From Hyphomicrobiales bacterium (lineage in GTDB: Bacteria > Pseudomonadota > Alphaproteobacteria > Rhizobiales > Xanthobacteraceae), in the NCBI GenBank assembly GCA_017305555.1, contig JAFKKM010000033.1:1-64000 (forward strand): a stretch of DNA of 64,000 nt, given 5' to 3'. This document shows positions 28,323-37,196 of the stretch, piece after piece. Position numbers and translations under genes: made by a program. A model generated the notes under the pieces. The model was not told the DNA's origin and searched no databases. It was given only the letters and a program-made list of their open reading frames with translations. Each line of letters starts with the position of its first letter. Within the stretch, counting starts at the first letter, position 1.

Positions 28323-29030
28323 GTGGAATCGTTTCCCATTCATCGGGTGAAGCGGCTCGACTTTCGCATGATGCCGTGGCGCTGGCCGTTCGCGGATGGG
28401 CGGCGGAGCGAAATCAACGCGCATTTCGCCGAATTGAGACACAAGACGCCGCAATTGTGGAACGGTCGCGTCCTGCTGGGCCGTAACGCCCGCTTCACCG
28501 CGGATACGTTCAGTGCGGATTATTTCGAAACCGACTTCGCCAGTTTTCTGGCGTGGCGCGATTGGGGATTTCCGGACGCATCGGTGTTCAACGGCTTCGG
28601 CATGGGCGCGCTGCGCAGTCGCGACGGGGCCTATGCGCTGGGCGAAATGGCGCCACATACCGCCAACGCCGGCAGAGTTTATTTTCCGGCGGGGACGCCC
28701 GATCTCAATGACGTCAGGGACGGCAAGGTCGATATTGCGGGAAGCGTGGCGCGGGAGGTCGAAGAGGAGACGGGACTGACAGCGGCCGATTATCGCGTCG
28801 CCGATGATTGGGATTGCGTCGTGGCCGGGCCGCTCATTGCGCTGATGCGCGGCCTGCAATCCGATCTCGACGGCGAGACCTTGCGGCAACGGATCGAGAT
28901 GAATCTTGCGAGACAGGCCGTGCCGGAACTCGCGGCTATCCATCTGATGCGTCGTCGAAGCGACATCACCGCCATGGTGCCGCCTTACATGGCTGCCTTT
29001 TTGGCGGCGCGGCTGACGGATGCAGTGTGA
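28323..29030 (+). CDS. Nudix-like protein with degenerate Nudix box
   Basis: About 235 residues. The C-terminal half of a Nudix box is clear (SVAREVEEETGL, about residue 143), but the first part is altered: the Gly-x5-Glu that normally precedes it is replaced by GTPDLNDVRDGKV. The N-terminal 100 residues (for example NGRVLLGRNARFTADTFSADYFETDFASF) look like the Nudix-associated region of nucleotide or CoA pyrophosphatases. It starts with GTG only three bases after the binding-protein stop, so it is probably co-transcribed. Catalysis is likely but not certain because of the altered box. Confidence 0.7.
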   Translation: MESFPIHRVKRLDFRMMPWRWPFADGRRSEINAHFAELRHKTPQLWNGRVLLGRNARFTADTFSADYFETDFASFLAWRDWGFPDASVFNGFGMGALRSRDGAYALGEMAPHTANAGRVYFPAGTPDLNDVRDGKVDIAGSVAREVEEETGLTAADYRVADDWDCVVAGPLIALMRGLQSDLDGETLRQRIEMNLARQAVPELAAIHLMRRRSDITAMVPPYMAAFLAARLTDAV

Positions 29031-29089
29031 ATGGTCCGAATGTTCGGGTAGGGTTCAAAGCAGTTCGCGAACGAGGGAATGCAAGCGTC

Positions 29090-30049
29090 ATGGCCGACAA
29101 GACTCCACAGAACGCCGCCGCGAACCTCGAATCCTATGTCCATCCGTTCCGGGTCGACGGCTCCAAGGAGTTTCATCTCAAGCTATTCCGGCGTGACGAG
29201 AACGGCGATCTCGAGAAAGACGAAGGCAAAGCGATCATCGAGGCCAATCGCAAGCGGCTCAGCGATTTGCAGGAGAAGCTGTACGCGCAGGACTGTTGGT
29301 CGCTGCTTTTGATTTTCCAGGGCATGGATGCGGCCGGCAAGGACAGCGCCATCGAGAGCGTCTTTGAAGGCGTCAATCCGCAAGGCTGCGAGGTCTATTC
29401 CTTCAAGACGCCGACATCGAAAGAACTCGATCACGATTTCATGTGGCGCTCGGCGGTTTGCCTGCCGGAGCGTGGCCGCATCGGTATCTTCAATCGGTCG
29501 TATTACGAGGAATGCCTGATCGTCCGGGTGCATCCCGAAATTCTCGCGAAGCAGCGCATTCCGAAAAAGCTGGTGACGAAGAATATCTGGCGCGAGCGCT
29601 TCGAGGATATTTCGGCGTTCGAACGTTATCTCTCCCGCAACGGCACCGTGGTTCTCAAGTTCTTCCTGAATGTCTCGAAGGAGGAACAGCGCAAGCGGTT
29701 TCTCGACCGCCTCGACGAGCCGGAGAAGAATTGGAAGTTCTCGCTGGGCGATGTTGTCGAACGCAAGTACTGGGATCGTTATCAGGCCGCCTATCAGGAC
29801 ATGATCCGTCATACTGCGAGCGCCGCGGCGCCATGGCATGTGGTCCCGGCGGATCGCAAGTGGTTCGCCCGCGTGGTGATTGGTTCGGTCATCGTCAACG
29901 CGCTGGAGAAACTCGACCTGCAATTCCCAACGGTCGACAAGGCCGCGTTGGCGCAGTTCGATCAGGCGCGAATTGCCCTCGAAAAAGAAGGCAAGGGCGG
30001 CTCGAATGAGGGCGGAAAAGCCGCGCGCCCGAAGAAACCGACGCGCTAG
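29090..30049 (+). CDS. ppk2: Polyphosphate kinase 2 family protein
   Basis: A 319-residue cytoplasmic kinase that transfers phosphate between polyphosphate and nucleotides. The Walker A is GMDAAGKDSAIESV (about residue 79), and IGIFNRSYYEECLIVRVHPE and FFLNVSKEEQRKRFLDRLDEPEKNWKF are the usual PPK2 blocks. The single-domain length and the HPFR-containing N-terminus fit the short PPK2 proteins, possibly class III, which can act on AMP and ADP; the class is an inference. The tail is Lys/Arg-rich. It converges on the cyclase gene, with two bases between stop codons. Confidence 0.9.
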   Translation: MADKTPQNAAANLESYVHPFRVDGSKEFHLKLFRRDENGDLEKDEGKAIIEANRKRLSDLQEKLYAQDCWSLLLIFQGMDAAGKDSAIESVFEGVNPQGCEVYSFKTPTSKELDHDFMWRSAVCLPERGRIGIFNRSYYEECLIVRVHPEILAKQRIPKKLVTKNIWRERFEDISAFERYLSRNGTVVLKFFLNVSKEEQRKRFLDRLDEPEKNWKFSLGDVVERKYWDRYQAAYQDMIRHTASAAAPWHVVPADRKWFARVVIGSVIVNALEKLDLQFPTVDKAALAQFDQARIALEKEGKGGSNEGGKAARPKKPTR

Positions 30050-30051
30050 CC

Positions 30052-30777
30052 TCAGGCGGCATACAGCCGCGTGACTGTCTCGAACCCCTTGAGTTGGTAA
30101 TCCCGCGCCTGACTGTCCGGGAGCTCGGATTGGGTGCGTGCGTAGACCGCTTCGGTCAGCAGGATCTGGCCGGAGGTCGCGGCGGCCTGAGCCCGCGCGG
30201 CGGTATTCACGACGTTGCCGATTGCGGTGATGTCGGTATGCGAATGGCCGAACTCGCCGAAGCTCAACCGGCCGCAATCGATACCGATGCCGACCCCAAT
30301 ATCCTGCCCTGCGGCTTCGGATAGCGTCGTGCGGATGTCGTGCCATCGATCTTGGATCAGATGCGCCGTCCGCAATGCCCGGCGGGCGTGATCGTCATGG
30401 CTGATCGGGAAGTTGAACAGCGCCAGCAGGCCGTCGCCCATCGTCTTGTTGAGGATGCCGTCATGCTCCCAGATCGCATTGGCGCATTCGTCGTAGAAGG
30501 TATCGAGCAGCGTCGAGACCTCGTCGGCCGAGCGGGATTGCGACAGGCTGGTGTAGCCGCGCAGATCGGCAAACATGACCGTCGCATCGATGGTGACGTG
30601 ACGCGCCTTCATGATTTTGGTGAACATCATTTCGCAGATCGTGCAGGTATTGGGGTTCATCCGGCTTGGCCGGATGCCGAACGCACGAAACGGCATCGAT
30701 GCCACGCCGCGTAGCGGCACTGGCAGATGCATGTGCTCCCAGCAGCCCATGCAAATTTTCGCCTGATGTAGCGCCAT
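30052..30777 (-). CDS. Adenylate/guanylate cyclase with N-terminal double CxxC
   Basis: A 241-residue class III nucleotide cyclase. The catalytic domain runs from ATVMFADLRGYTSLS (metal-binding Asp71) through NKTMGDGLLALF (second Asp) to ITAIGNVVNTAARAQ. In front of it is a short N-terminal segment with two CxxC pairs (C9/C12 and C45/C48), a likely zinc or iron-sulfur site. There is no membrane helix. The start at 30777 is chosen over a second in-frame ATG four codons upstream. The Cys pairs suggest redox or metal control of cyclic-nucleotide production. Confidence 0.85.
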   Translation of the reverse strand: MALHQAKICMGCWEHMHLPVPLRGVASMPFRAFGIRPSRMNPNTCTICEMMFTKIMKARHVTIDATVMFADLRGYTSLSQSRSADEVSTLLDTFYDECANAIWEHDGILNKTMGDGLLALFNFPISHDDHARRALRTAHLIQDRWHDIRTTLSEAAGQDIGVGIGIDCGRLSFGEFGHSHTDITAIGNVVNTAARAQAAATSGQILLTEAVYARTQSELPDSQARDYQLKGFETVTRLYAA

Positions 30778-31040
30778 GAGATCTCTCAAGCTCCCTGGAC
30801 GCCCGGCTGGCCTGATCCCGTCAGGCCGATCCGCTATCGGTATGATATCAGAGGCTCAGGCCGCCGACGAGGGTGCGGGTGAGGCGGCGGACGAAGAGCG
30901 CCCCGATGGGCCTGGCTGTCGGCCGGGTATTTTTGCGTTGCGGGACCCGGCGTTTGTCGTCTAAAATTGGTCTCGGCAGGTATCCCGGCAACAATCCGTC
31001 AAGGGTTTGCGCCAAGAATGCCGCCTCAAAGGGACTAGCA

Positions 31041-31178
31041 ATGCCGATTCGCAGCGATATCGATGGAATTCAGGGGGGCGCCGCCGCTGGCCGACCCGCC
31101 GGGATTCCGGCTGCCCTGGCATCGTCCTTGTCGGTTGCGTCCCTGCTTATTGGCGGACTGCTTCTTATCGGCCCCTGA
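31041..31178 (+). CDS. leuL: leuA leader peptide
   Basis: A 45-codon frame that ends SVASLLIGGLLLIGP and stop, with five Leu codons among its last eleven sense codons. AAGGGA lies before the ATG at 31041. The stop codon lies inside the left arm of a hairpin that is followed by TTTT and then leuA, which is the layout of a leucine attenuator. The N-terminal part (MPIRSDIDG) has no known function and a shorter start is possible. Leucine starvation should stall ribosomes on the Leu codons and relieve termination. Confidence 0.7.
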   Translation: MPIRSDIDGIQGGAAAGRPAGIPAALASSLSVASLLIGGLLLIGP

Positions 31179-31218
31179 GGGCCGTCTGGGCGGTTGCGCC
31201 TGGGCACTCAGGGGTTTT
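31172..31218 (+). terminator. Attenuator hairpin before leuA
   Basis: CCCCTGAG (31172-31179) pairs exactly with CTCAGGGG (31207-31214), with TTTT after it. An inner pairing (GGGCG with CGCC) lies in the loop. The left arm contains the TGA stop codon of the leader peptide. Confidence 0.65.
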
Positions 31219-31281
31219 GCGAGATCATCCGCCATCCGAGCGCCCCTTTGATGCGGCGCACCTGACCAAAGGAATTTTCCA

Positions 31282-32841
31282 ATGACGACCGCCAACAAGT
31301 CCGAAAAGGACCGCGTTATCATTTTCGACACCACCTTGCGCGACGGCGAGCAGTGCCCCGGCGCCACCATGACCTTCGAGGAAAAGCTCGAGGTCGCCGA
31401 ATTGCTGGACACCATGGGCGTCGATGTCATCGAGGCCGGCTTCCCGATCACGTCCGAAGGCGACTTCCAGGCGGTGAGCGAGATCGCCCGGCGCTCCAAG
31501 AACGCGGTGATCGCCGGACTGTCGCGCGCCCATCCCAAGGACATCGATCGTTGTGCCGAGGCGGTGAAGTTCGCCAAGCGCGGCCGCGTCCATACCGTGA
31601 TCGCGACCTCGCCGCTGCACATGCGGGTCAAGCTGAACATGACGCCGGAGCAGGTGATCGAAACCTCCATCGCCAACGTCACCCGCGCCCGCAACCAGAT
31701 CGACGACGTCGAGTGGTCGGCCGAGGACGGCACCCGCAGCGAGATGGATTTCCTCTGCCGTATCGTTGAGGCGGTGATCAAGGCCGGCGCCACGACGGTG
31801 AATATTCCGGACACTGTCGGCTATACCGTGCCGGAGGAATACACCCACTTCATGCGGACGCTGATCGAGCGCGTACCGAATTCCGACAAGGCGGTGTTCT
31901 CTGTGCATTGCCACAACGACCTCGGCATGGCGGTTGCCAACTCCTTGGCGGGCATCGCTGGCGGTGCGCGTCAGGTCGAATGCACCGTCAACGGCATCGG
32001 CGAGCGGGCGGGCAACGCCGCGCTCGAGGAAATCGTGATGGCCATCAATGTGCGTAACGACAAGTTCCCGTTCTGGAACAAAATCGACACCACGATGCTG
32101 ACCCGCGCCTCGAAGATGGTCTCAGCCGCAACCTCGTTCCCGGTGCAATACAACAAGGCGATCGTCGGACGGAATGCCTTCGCTCATGAGAGCGGTATTC
32201 ATCAGGACGGCGTGCTGAAGGACGCTTCGACCTACGAGATCATGCGGCCGGAAATGGTCGGCTTGAAACAGTCCTCGCTGGTGCTCGGCAAGCACTCGGG
32301 CCGCCACGCCTTCGTCCACAAGCTGGAAGAGATGGGCTACAAGCTGGGCGACAACCAGCTCGAGGATGCATTCGCGCGCATGAAGGCGCTGGCCGACCGC
32401 AAGAAGGATATCTACGACGAGGATATCGAGGCGCTGGTCGATCAGGAAATGGCGGCCTCGCATGACCGCATCAAGCTGACCTCACTGACGGTGATCGCCG
32501 GCACCCATGGACCGCAGCGCGCCACGATGAAGCTCGACATCGACGGTCAGGTGAAGATCGAGGAAGCCGAGGGCAACGGTCCTGTGGATGCAGTATTCAA
32601 CTGCATCAAGGCGCTGGTGCCGCATGAGGCCAAGCTGGAATTGTATCAGGTTCATGCGGTTACTGAGGGAACCGACGCGCAGGCGGAGGTCTCGGTGCGG
32701 CTCGCGCATGAGGGCCGTTCGATGACGTCGCGCGCGGCCGATCCCGATACGCTGGTGGCCTCGGCCAAGGCCTATCTGGGTGCGCTCAACAAGATTGTCA
32801 TGAAGCGCCAGCGCGACGTGCCGGCGGCTGCGGCAAGTTGA
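31282..32841 (+). CDS. leuA: 2-isopropylmalate synthase
   Basis: A 519-residue enzyme that condenses acetyl-CoA with 2-oxoisovalerate, the first step of leucine synthesis. The N-terminal IIFDTTLRDGEQCPGATM and the HCHNDLGMAVANSLAGI metal-binding motif belong to the TIM-barrel domain. ESGIHQDGVLKD and LGKHSGRHAF follow. The C-terminal regulatory domain (about residues 390-519) is present, so leucine feedback is expected. Expression is likely also controlled by the leader peptide and hairpin upstream. Confidence 0.97.
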   Translation: MTTANKSEKDRVIIFDTTLRDGEQCPGATMTFEEKLEVAELLDTMGVDVIEAGFPITSEGDFQAVSEIARRSKNAVIAGLSRAHPKDIDRCAEAVKFAKRGRVHTVIATSPLHMRVKLNMTPEQVIETSIANVTRARNQIDDVEWSAEDGTRSEMDFLCRIVEAVIKAGATTVNIPDTVGYTVPEEYTHFMRTLIERVPNSDKAVFSVHCHNDLGMAVANSLAGIAGGARQVECTVNGIGERAGNAALEEIVMAINVRNDKFPFWNKIDTTMLTRASKMVSAATSFPVQYNKAIVGRNAFAHESGIHQDGVLKDASTYEIMRPEMVGLKQSSLVLGKHSGRHAFVHKLEEMGYKLGDNQLEDAFARMKALADRKKDIYDEDIEALVDQEMAASHDRIKLTSLTVIAGTHGPQRATMKLDIDGQVKIEEAEGNGPVDAVFNCIKALVPHEAKLELYQVHAVTEGTDAQAEVSVRLAHEGRSMTSRAADPDTLVASAKAYLGALNKIVMKRQRDVPAAAAS

Positions 32842-32881
32842 CCTGGCGCAACGTCTCGCGCGTTTGATCAAAGACATAAGA

Positions 32882-32910
32882 ACGCGGCGCTCTCATCGGC
32901 GCCGCGTTTT
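32882..32910 (+). terminator. leuA terminator
   Basis: ACGCGGCGC (32882-32890) pairs with GCGCCGCGT (32899-32907) around an eight-base loop, followed by TTTT. It lies about 40 bp after the leuA stop. Confidence 0.85.
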
Positions 32911-33060
32911 GCATTGCAGCACAGGTTTGTCTCATTCCAGACAAAGGAAGCATAGCCGCGAGGAAAACAAACCGGTATTGACGGCCTTTATCCTTTTCAA
33001 GGATGGTATCGGTTCAGTTGAAGGATTGGGCGGATATTACAATCGAATCCGGGAGGAAGA

Positions 33061-34065
33061 ATGCGTAAGATCATGTTCCTGGGGGCTGCGATCGCGGCTC
33101 TCGGCTTCATCATGCCGGCTGCCGCGCAGCAGCCGATCATCATCAAATTCAGCCACGTCGTCGCGCCGAACACGCCGAAGGGACTGGCCTCGCAGAAATT
33201 CGCGGAGCTTGCGGCGAAGTACACCAACAACAAGGTGAAGGTTGAGGTTTATCCGAACTCGCAGCTCTACAAGGACAAGGAAGAGCTTGAGGCGCTGCAG
33301 CTCGGCGCGGTGCAGATGCTGGCGCCGTCGCTCTCCAAGTTCGGCCCCATCGGCGTCAAGGAGTTCGAGGTTTTCGATCTGCCGTACATTCTGCCGGATC
33401 TCGCGTCGCTCCGGAAAGTGACCGATGGTCCGCTCGGCAAGAAGCTCTTCGGTCTGCTTGAGAAGAAGGGCATCACCGGCCTTGCCTATTGGGACAATGG
33501 CTTCAAGGAAATGAGCGCCAACAAGAAGCTGGTTGCTCCCGACGACTACAAGGGACTGAAGTTCCGCATCCAGTCGTCCAAGGTGCTGGAAGCGCAGTTC
33601 CGCGCGCTTGGTGCGATTCCGCAAGTGATGGCGTTCTCGGAAGTCTATCAGGCGCTGCAAACCGGCGTGGTCGACGGCCAGGAAAACACCCCGTCGAATA
33701 TGTACACCCAGAAGATGCACGAGGTGCAGAAGTACACGACGCTGACCAACCACGGCTACATCGGTTACGCGGTTGTCGTGAACAAGAAGTTCTGGGACGG
33801 CTTGCCGGCCGACATTCGTGGCGAACTCGAAAAGGCGATGAAGGAAGCCACCGAATATGGCAACGGCCAGTCCGCGAAGGAAAACAGCGACGCCCTCGAA
33901 GAGATGCGCAAGTCCGGCAAGACCGAACTAGTCAAGCTGACCAAGGAGCAGGACGATGCGATGCGCAAGGCGATGCTGCCGGTCTACAAGGAAGTCTCGT
34001 CGCGGGTCGGCAAGAACCTGATCAACGAGTTCCTGAAGGAAGAGGGGCGTCCTCCGATCGATTGA
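33061..34065 (+). CDS. dctP: TRAP transporter substrate-binding protein
   Basis: A 334-residue periplasmic binding protein with a signal peptide (FLGAAIAALGFIMPAAAQQ) and the DctP pattern IIIKFSHVVAPNTPKGLASQKFAELA. The QSSKVLEAQFRALGAIPQVMAFSEVYQALQTGVVDGQENTPSNM segment carries the conserved Arg/ligand loop. Such proteins usually bind carboxylates. GGGAGG lies upstream. It is separated from dctQ by a strong hairpin, which would let the binding protein be made in excess. Confidence 0.93.
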   Translation: MRKIMFLGAAIAALGFIMPAAAQQPIIIKFSHVVAPNTPKGLASQKFAELAAKYTNNKVKVEVYPNSQLYKDKEELEALQLGAVQMLAPSLSKFGPIGVKEFEVFDLPYILPDLASLRKVTDGPLGKKLFGLLEKKGITGLAYWDNGFKEMSANKKLVAPDDYKGLKFRIQSSKVLEAQFRALGAIPQVMAFSEVYQALQTGVVDGQENTPSNMYTQKMHEVQKYTTLTNHGYIGYAVVVNKKFWDGLPADIRGELEKAMKEATEYGNGQSAKENSDALEEMRKSGKTELVKLTKEQDDAMRKAMLPVYKEVSSRVGKNLINEFLKEEGRPPID

Positions 34066-34151
34066 GGATATCCCGTCCGGCGCCACGAGCCGTGGAAGAG
34101 GCCATGCCTCGCAGCGCCGGATCGCGATCTGCAATCGTCGTGCATAAAAAT

Positions 34152-34186
34152 ACGAGTCTGATTCGATGACGTTGAATCAGACTCGT
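34152..34186 (+). terminator. Thirteen-base-pair hairpin between dctP and dctQ, made of GANTC sites
   Basis: ACGAGTCTGATTC (34152-34164) pairs exactly with GAATCAGACTCGT (34174-34186), followed by TATTTGT. It contains four GANTC sites (GAGTC, GATTC, GAATC, GACTC). The likely role is partial termination or 3'-end protection of the dctP message before dctQ starts at 34337. Confidence 0.7.
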
Positions 34187-34336
34187 TATTTGTCTCGCCA
34201 CCTGAATACGATCCGATCCGGAAGCCGCATCATTAGCCTTTCCGGATCTTGCACCAAGGGGAAAGCGCGGCCGCCTCGGCCGCGTCGCGCGTAGGTCACC
34301 GGGAACGGAAACCGTCCAACGCCACGGGGGACATCC

Positions 34337-34912
34337 ATGTTTCTAAAGATCCTCGATCGGCTCGAGGAGACTCTGATCGCGACGCTTATGGCGCTCGCGA
34401 CCTTGATCATCTTCGTCGCCGTCGCTCATCGCTATCTGCTGGGCGTGCCCTGGCTTTATCCGATCCTGTTTCCGATCAACCTTTCATGGGCGCAGGAACT
34501 CTGCATCTACATGTTCGTGTGGGTTGCGAAGTTCGGCGCCGCTTACGGCGTGCGGACCGGCATCCATGTCGGCGTCGACGTCGTCGTCAATCAGCTCAAG
34601 TCGCCGTGGCGCAATATCGTCATCACCTTCGGATTGCTGTGCGGAGCGTTCTTCACCTTCGTGATCGGAACCATGGGCGCCAAGTTCGTCTATGGCCTGA
34701 TGCACACCGATCAGGTGTCGCCCGACCTCGAGATCCCGAGCTGGTTCGTTTATCTCTGCATTCCGCTTGGCTCATATCTGATGTGCTTCCGCTTCCTCCA
34801 GGTCGCTTATTCGTATTGGCGGACCGGTGAACTGCCGCATCACGATCATTCGCACGTTGAAGGCCTCGATCTCGACGAACCCGCCACCGGCCACGCGGGA
34901 GCCGCCCGATGA
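34337..34912 (+). CDS. dctQ: TRAP transporter small permease subunit
   Basis: A 191-residue membrane protein with four hydrophobic segments: ETLIATLMALATLIIFVAVAHRYLL, LSWAQELCIYMFVWVAKFGAAYGV, NIVITFGLLCGAFFTFVIG and WFVYLCIPLGSYLMCFRFLQVAY. WAQELCIYMFVWVAKFGAAYGVR is the DctQ motif region. It overlaps dctM by four bases (ATGA). The C-terminal tail is acidic and His-rich. Confidence 0.92.
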   Translation: MFLKILDRLEETLIATLMALATLIIFVAVAHRYLLGVPWLYPILFPINLSWAQELCIYMFVWVAKFGAAYGVRTGIHVGVDVVVNQLKSPWRNIVITFGLLCGAFFTFVIGTMGAKFVYGLMHTDQVSPDLEIPSWFVYLCIPLGSYLMCFRFLQVAYSYWRTGELPHHDHSHVEGLDLDEPATGHAGAAR

Positions 34913-36234
34913 GCAGCATTTTCATTTTTGGGCTGCTCGTCGCGTTCATGCTGACGGGTATGCCGATCTCGATCGCGCTCGGACTCACCGTTCTGTCGTT
35001 CATCTTCACGATGACCGAGATTCCGACCGAGTCGGTGGCGCTGAAATTGTTCACCGGCATCGACAATTTCGAGATCATGGCGATCCCGTTCTTCATCCTG
35101 GCGGGCAATTTTCTGACCCATGGCGGCGTGGCGAGACGCATGATCAACTTCGCCACCTCGATGGTCGGGCACTGGTATGGCGGCCTCGGCCTCGCCGGCG
35201 TCATGGCCTGCGCACTGTTCGCGGCGATTTCCGGTTCGTCGCCGGCGACCGTGATCGCGATCGGCTCGATCATGCTGCCGGCGATGGTGGCGCAAGGCTT
35301 CCCCAAGCGCTTCGGCGCCGGTGTCATCACCACGTCGGGCGCGCTCGGCATCCTGATCCCGCCGTCGATCGTGATGGTGATCTATTGCGTCGCGACCGGC
35401 GGCAGCATTGCGCTCGATCCCTCGGGGCATCGTGTGTCGTCTGCCTCAGTCGGCCAGATGTTCATGGCCGGCGTCATCCCCGGATTGATGCTGGCAACGC
35501 TGCTCGGCGTCACGACGTTCTATCGCGCGTGGAAAAACGATTATCCGCGACTGCCCAAGGCAACCTGGGCCGAGAGGTTCGTCGCGTTCCGCAAGTGTGT
35601 GTGGGGCCTGCTGCTGATCGTCATCGTGCTCGGCGGCATTTATGCCGGTCTGTTCACGCCGACCGAAGCCGCCGCCGTCAGCGCGGTCTACGCCTTCGTC
35701 ATCGCGGTATTCGTCTATCGCGACATGTCGCTCAAGGACGTGCCGAAGGTGCTGCTCGGCTCCGCGAACATGAGCGCGATGATCCTCTACATCATCACCA
35801 ACGCGGTGCTGTTCTCGTTCCTGATGGCGAACGAAAATATCCCGCAACAGATCACCAACTGGATCACCTCGATCGGCGTCAATTGGTGGATGTTCCTATT
35901 GATCGTCAACGTCGTGCTGCTGGCGGCGGGTAACTTCATGGAAGCGTCCTCGATCGTACTGATCATGGCGCCGATCCTGTTTCCGGTTGCGGTGAGCCTC
36001 GGCATCCATCCGGTGCATCTCGGCATCCTGATGGTGGTCAACATGGAGGTCGGCATGTGCCATCCTCCGGTCGGTCTCAACCTCTATGTGGCATCGGGCA
36101 TCGCGAAGATGGGCATCACCGAATTGACCGTCGCGGTGTGGCCGTGGCTGATGACCATGCTGATCTTCCTTGCCATGGTGACCTACATTCCCGAGATATC
36201 GCTGTGGCTGCCGCGTATGCTGGGAATGCTGTAG
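34909..36234 (+). CDS. dctM: TRAP transporter large permease subunit
   Basis: A 441-residue protein with about twelve hydrophobic segments. It has the DctM pattern: MAIPFFILAGNFLTHGGVARRMINFA, GSSPATVIAIGSIMLPAM, the ITTSGALGILIPPSIVMVIY loop and the C-terminal HPPVGLNLYVASGIAKMG. It forms the ion-driven transport channel with DctQ and takes substrate from DctP. The order dctP-hairpin-dctQ-dctM is complete, and a terminator follows the operon. Confidence 0.94.
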   Translation: MSSIFIFGLLVAFMLTGMPISIALGLTVLSFIFTMTEIPTESVALKLFTGIDNFEIMAIPFFILAGNFLTHGGVARRMINFATSMVGHWYGGLGLAGVMACALFAAISGSSPATVIAIGSIMLPAMVAQGFPKRFGAGVITTSGALGILIPPSIVMVIYCVATGGSIALDPSGHRVSSASVGQMFMAGVIPGLMLATLLGVTTFYRAWKNDYPRLPKATWAERFVAFRKCVWGLLLIVIVLGGIYAGLFTPTEAAAVSAVYAFVIAVFVYRDMSLKDVPKVLLGSANMSAMILYIITNAVLFSFLMANENIPQQITNWITSIGVNWWMFLLIVNVVLLAAGNFMEASSIVLIMAPILFPVAVSLGIHPVHLGILMVVNMEVGMCHPPVGLNLYVASGIAKMGITELTVAVWPWLMTMLIFLAMVTYIPEISLWLPRMLGML

Positions 36235-36247
36235 CGGTGAATGATAC

Positions 36248-36285
36248 CTGACACGTTGATGAATGTGCCTTCATCAACGTGTCAG
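36248..36285 (+). terminator. Terminator of the TRAP operon
   Basis: CTGACACGTTGATGAA (36248-36263) and its exact reverse complement (36270-36285) form a sixteen-base-pair stem with a six-base loop. ACCTTTAA follows; the T-run is short. The stem begins 13 bp after the dctM stop. Confidence 0.78.
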
Positions 36286-36352
36286 ACCTTTAAGTTGATC
36301 AAACGTGGGACTGAATTCATCCTCGCAGCACCTTATCATCAAGGAGGTTGCG

Positions 36353-36913
36353 ATGAAGAAGTTGGTTCTTGCTGGTCTTGCCGCGCTGACGGTCGTCGGT
36401 TCCACCGCGGTCTATGCCCATCAGCGTCCGTGGGCGCATCACCAGATCCGCATCAATCCGGAGGATCGCGCGGCTCTCGCTGACGCGCGGATCGCGGCCG
36501 TTAGGGCCGGGCTGAAGCTTTCGCCGGATCAGGAGAAGCTGTGGTCACCGGTGGAGGCGGCGGTGCGCGATTTCGTCAAGCTTCGGATCGATCGTGCCAA
36601 TGCCCGGATGCAGGCGCGGCAAAGCGGTGAGGCACCGGCCACGAAGCCGGACCCCATGGTGCGCTTGAGCGAGCGCGCCGATCGGATGGCCGCCACCGCA
36701 TCGGCGCTGAAGAAGATCGCCGATGCCGCCGATCCGCTCTACAAGACGCTGGACGAAGGCCAGAAGCGCCGTTTGACGGTGTTGACCCGGATGGACCGGC
36801 GGATGCGGCGCGAGGAATGGCGGCATCGCCGCCACCACGACGGCGCGTTTGAGCATCATCGGCGCGACCGGTCGGGGGCGGAAGATCGTGGCGAGGACAG
36901 CGGCCGCCTCTGA
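36353..36913 (+). CDS. Spy/CpxP-family periplasmic protein (LTXXQ-like)
   Basis: A 186-residue exported protein. A signal peptide (MKKLVLAGLAALTVVGSTAVYA) precedes a helical body with KLSPDQEKLWSPVEAAVRDFV and ALKKIADAADPLYKTLDEGQKRRLTVLTRM, which fit the Spy/CpxP/LTXXQ group of stress chaperones or metal-responsive proteins. The C-terminus is extremely rich in His and Arg (EEWRHRRHHDGAFEHHRRD), so metal binding is possible. GGAGG lies upstream. It stands alone between two terminators. Confidence 0.8.
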   Translation: MKKLVLAGLAALTVVGSTAVYAHQRPWAHHQIRINPEDRAALADARIAAVRAGLKLSPDQEKLWSPVEAAVRDFVKLRIDRANARMQARQSGEAPATKPDPMVRLSERADRMAATASALKKIADAADPLYKTLDEGQKRRLTVLTRMDRRMRREEWRHRRHHDGAFEHHRRDRSGAEDRGEDSGRL

Positions 36914-36942
36914 GACCGCCGGATTCCTGTCTCATATCGAGA

Positions 36943-36967
36943 AGCCGCCCGGTCGGGCGGCTTTTTC
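36943..36967 (+). terminator. Terminator after the Spy-like gene
   Basis: AGCCGCCC (36943-36950) pairs with GGGCGGCT (36955-36962) around GGTC, followed by TTTTT. Confidence 0.88.
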
Positions 36968-37072
36968 GTTGATAAACTGCGGATGATCGCCGGAAAATTG
37001 CCAGAACCTTGCTGGACATCGCGGGTTCGCTTTGCTAAACGACGCCCACCCGAGAGGGTCCGGATGGACCTT

Positions 37073-37148
<76 letters not shown>

Positions 37149-37196
37149 TGTCGGATCAAAGACTTAGCCAAACCAGAACGTGAACAAACGGGTGTT

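Noticed and set aside
27237-28943. A 568-codon minus-strand frame
   Set aside because: It overlaps the binding-protein and Nudix-like genes, which have clear motifs; this frame has none.
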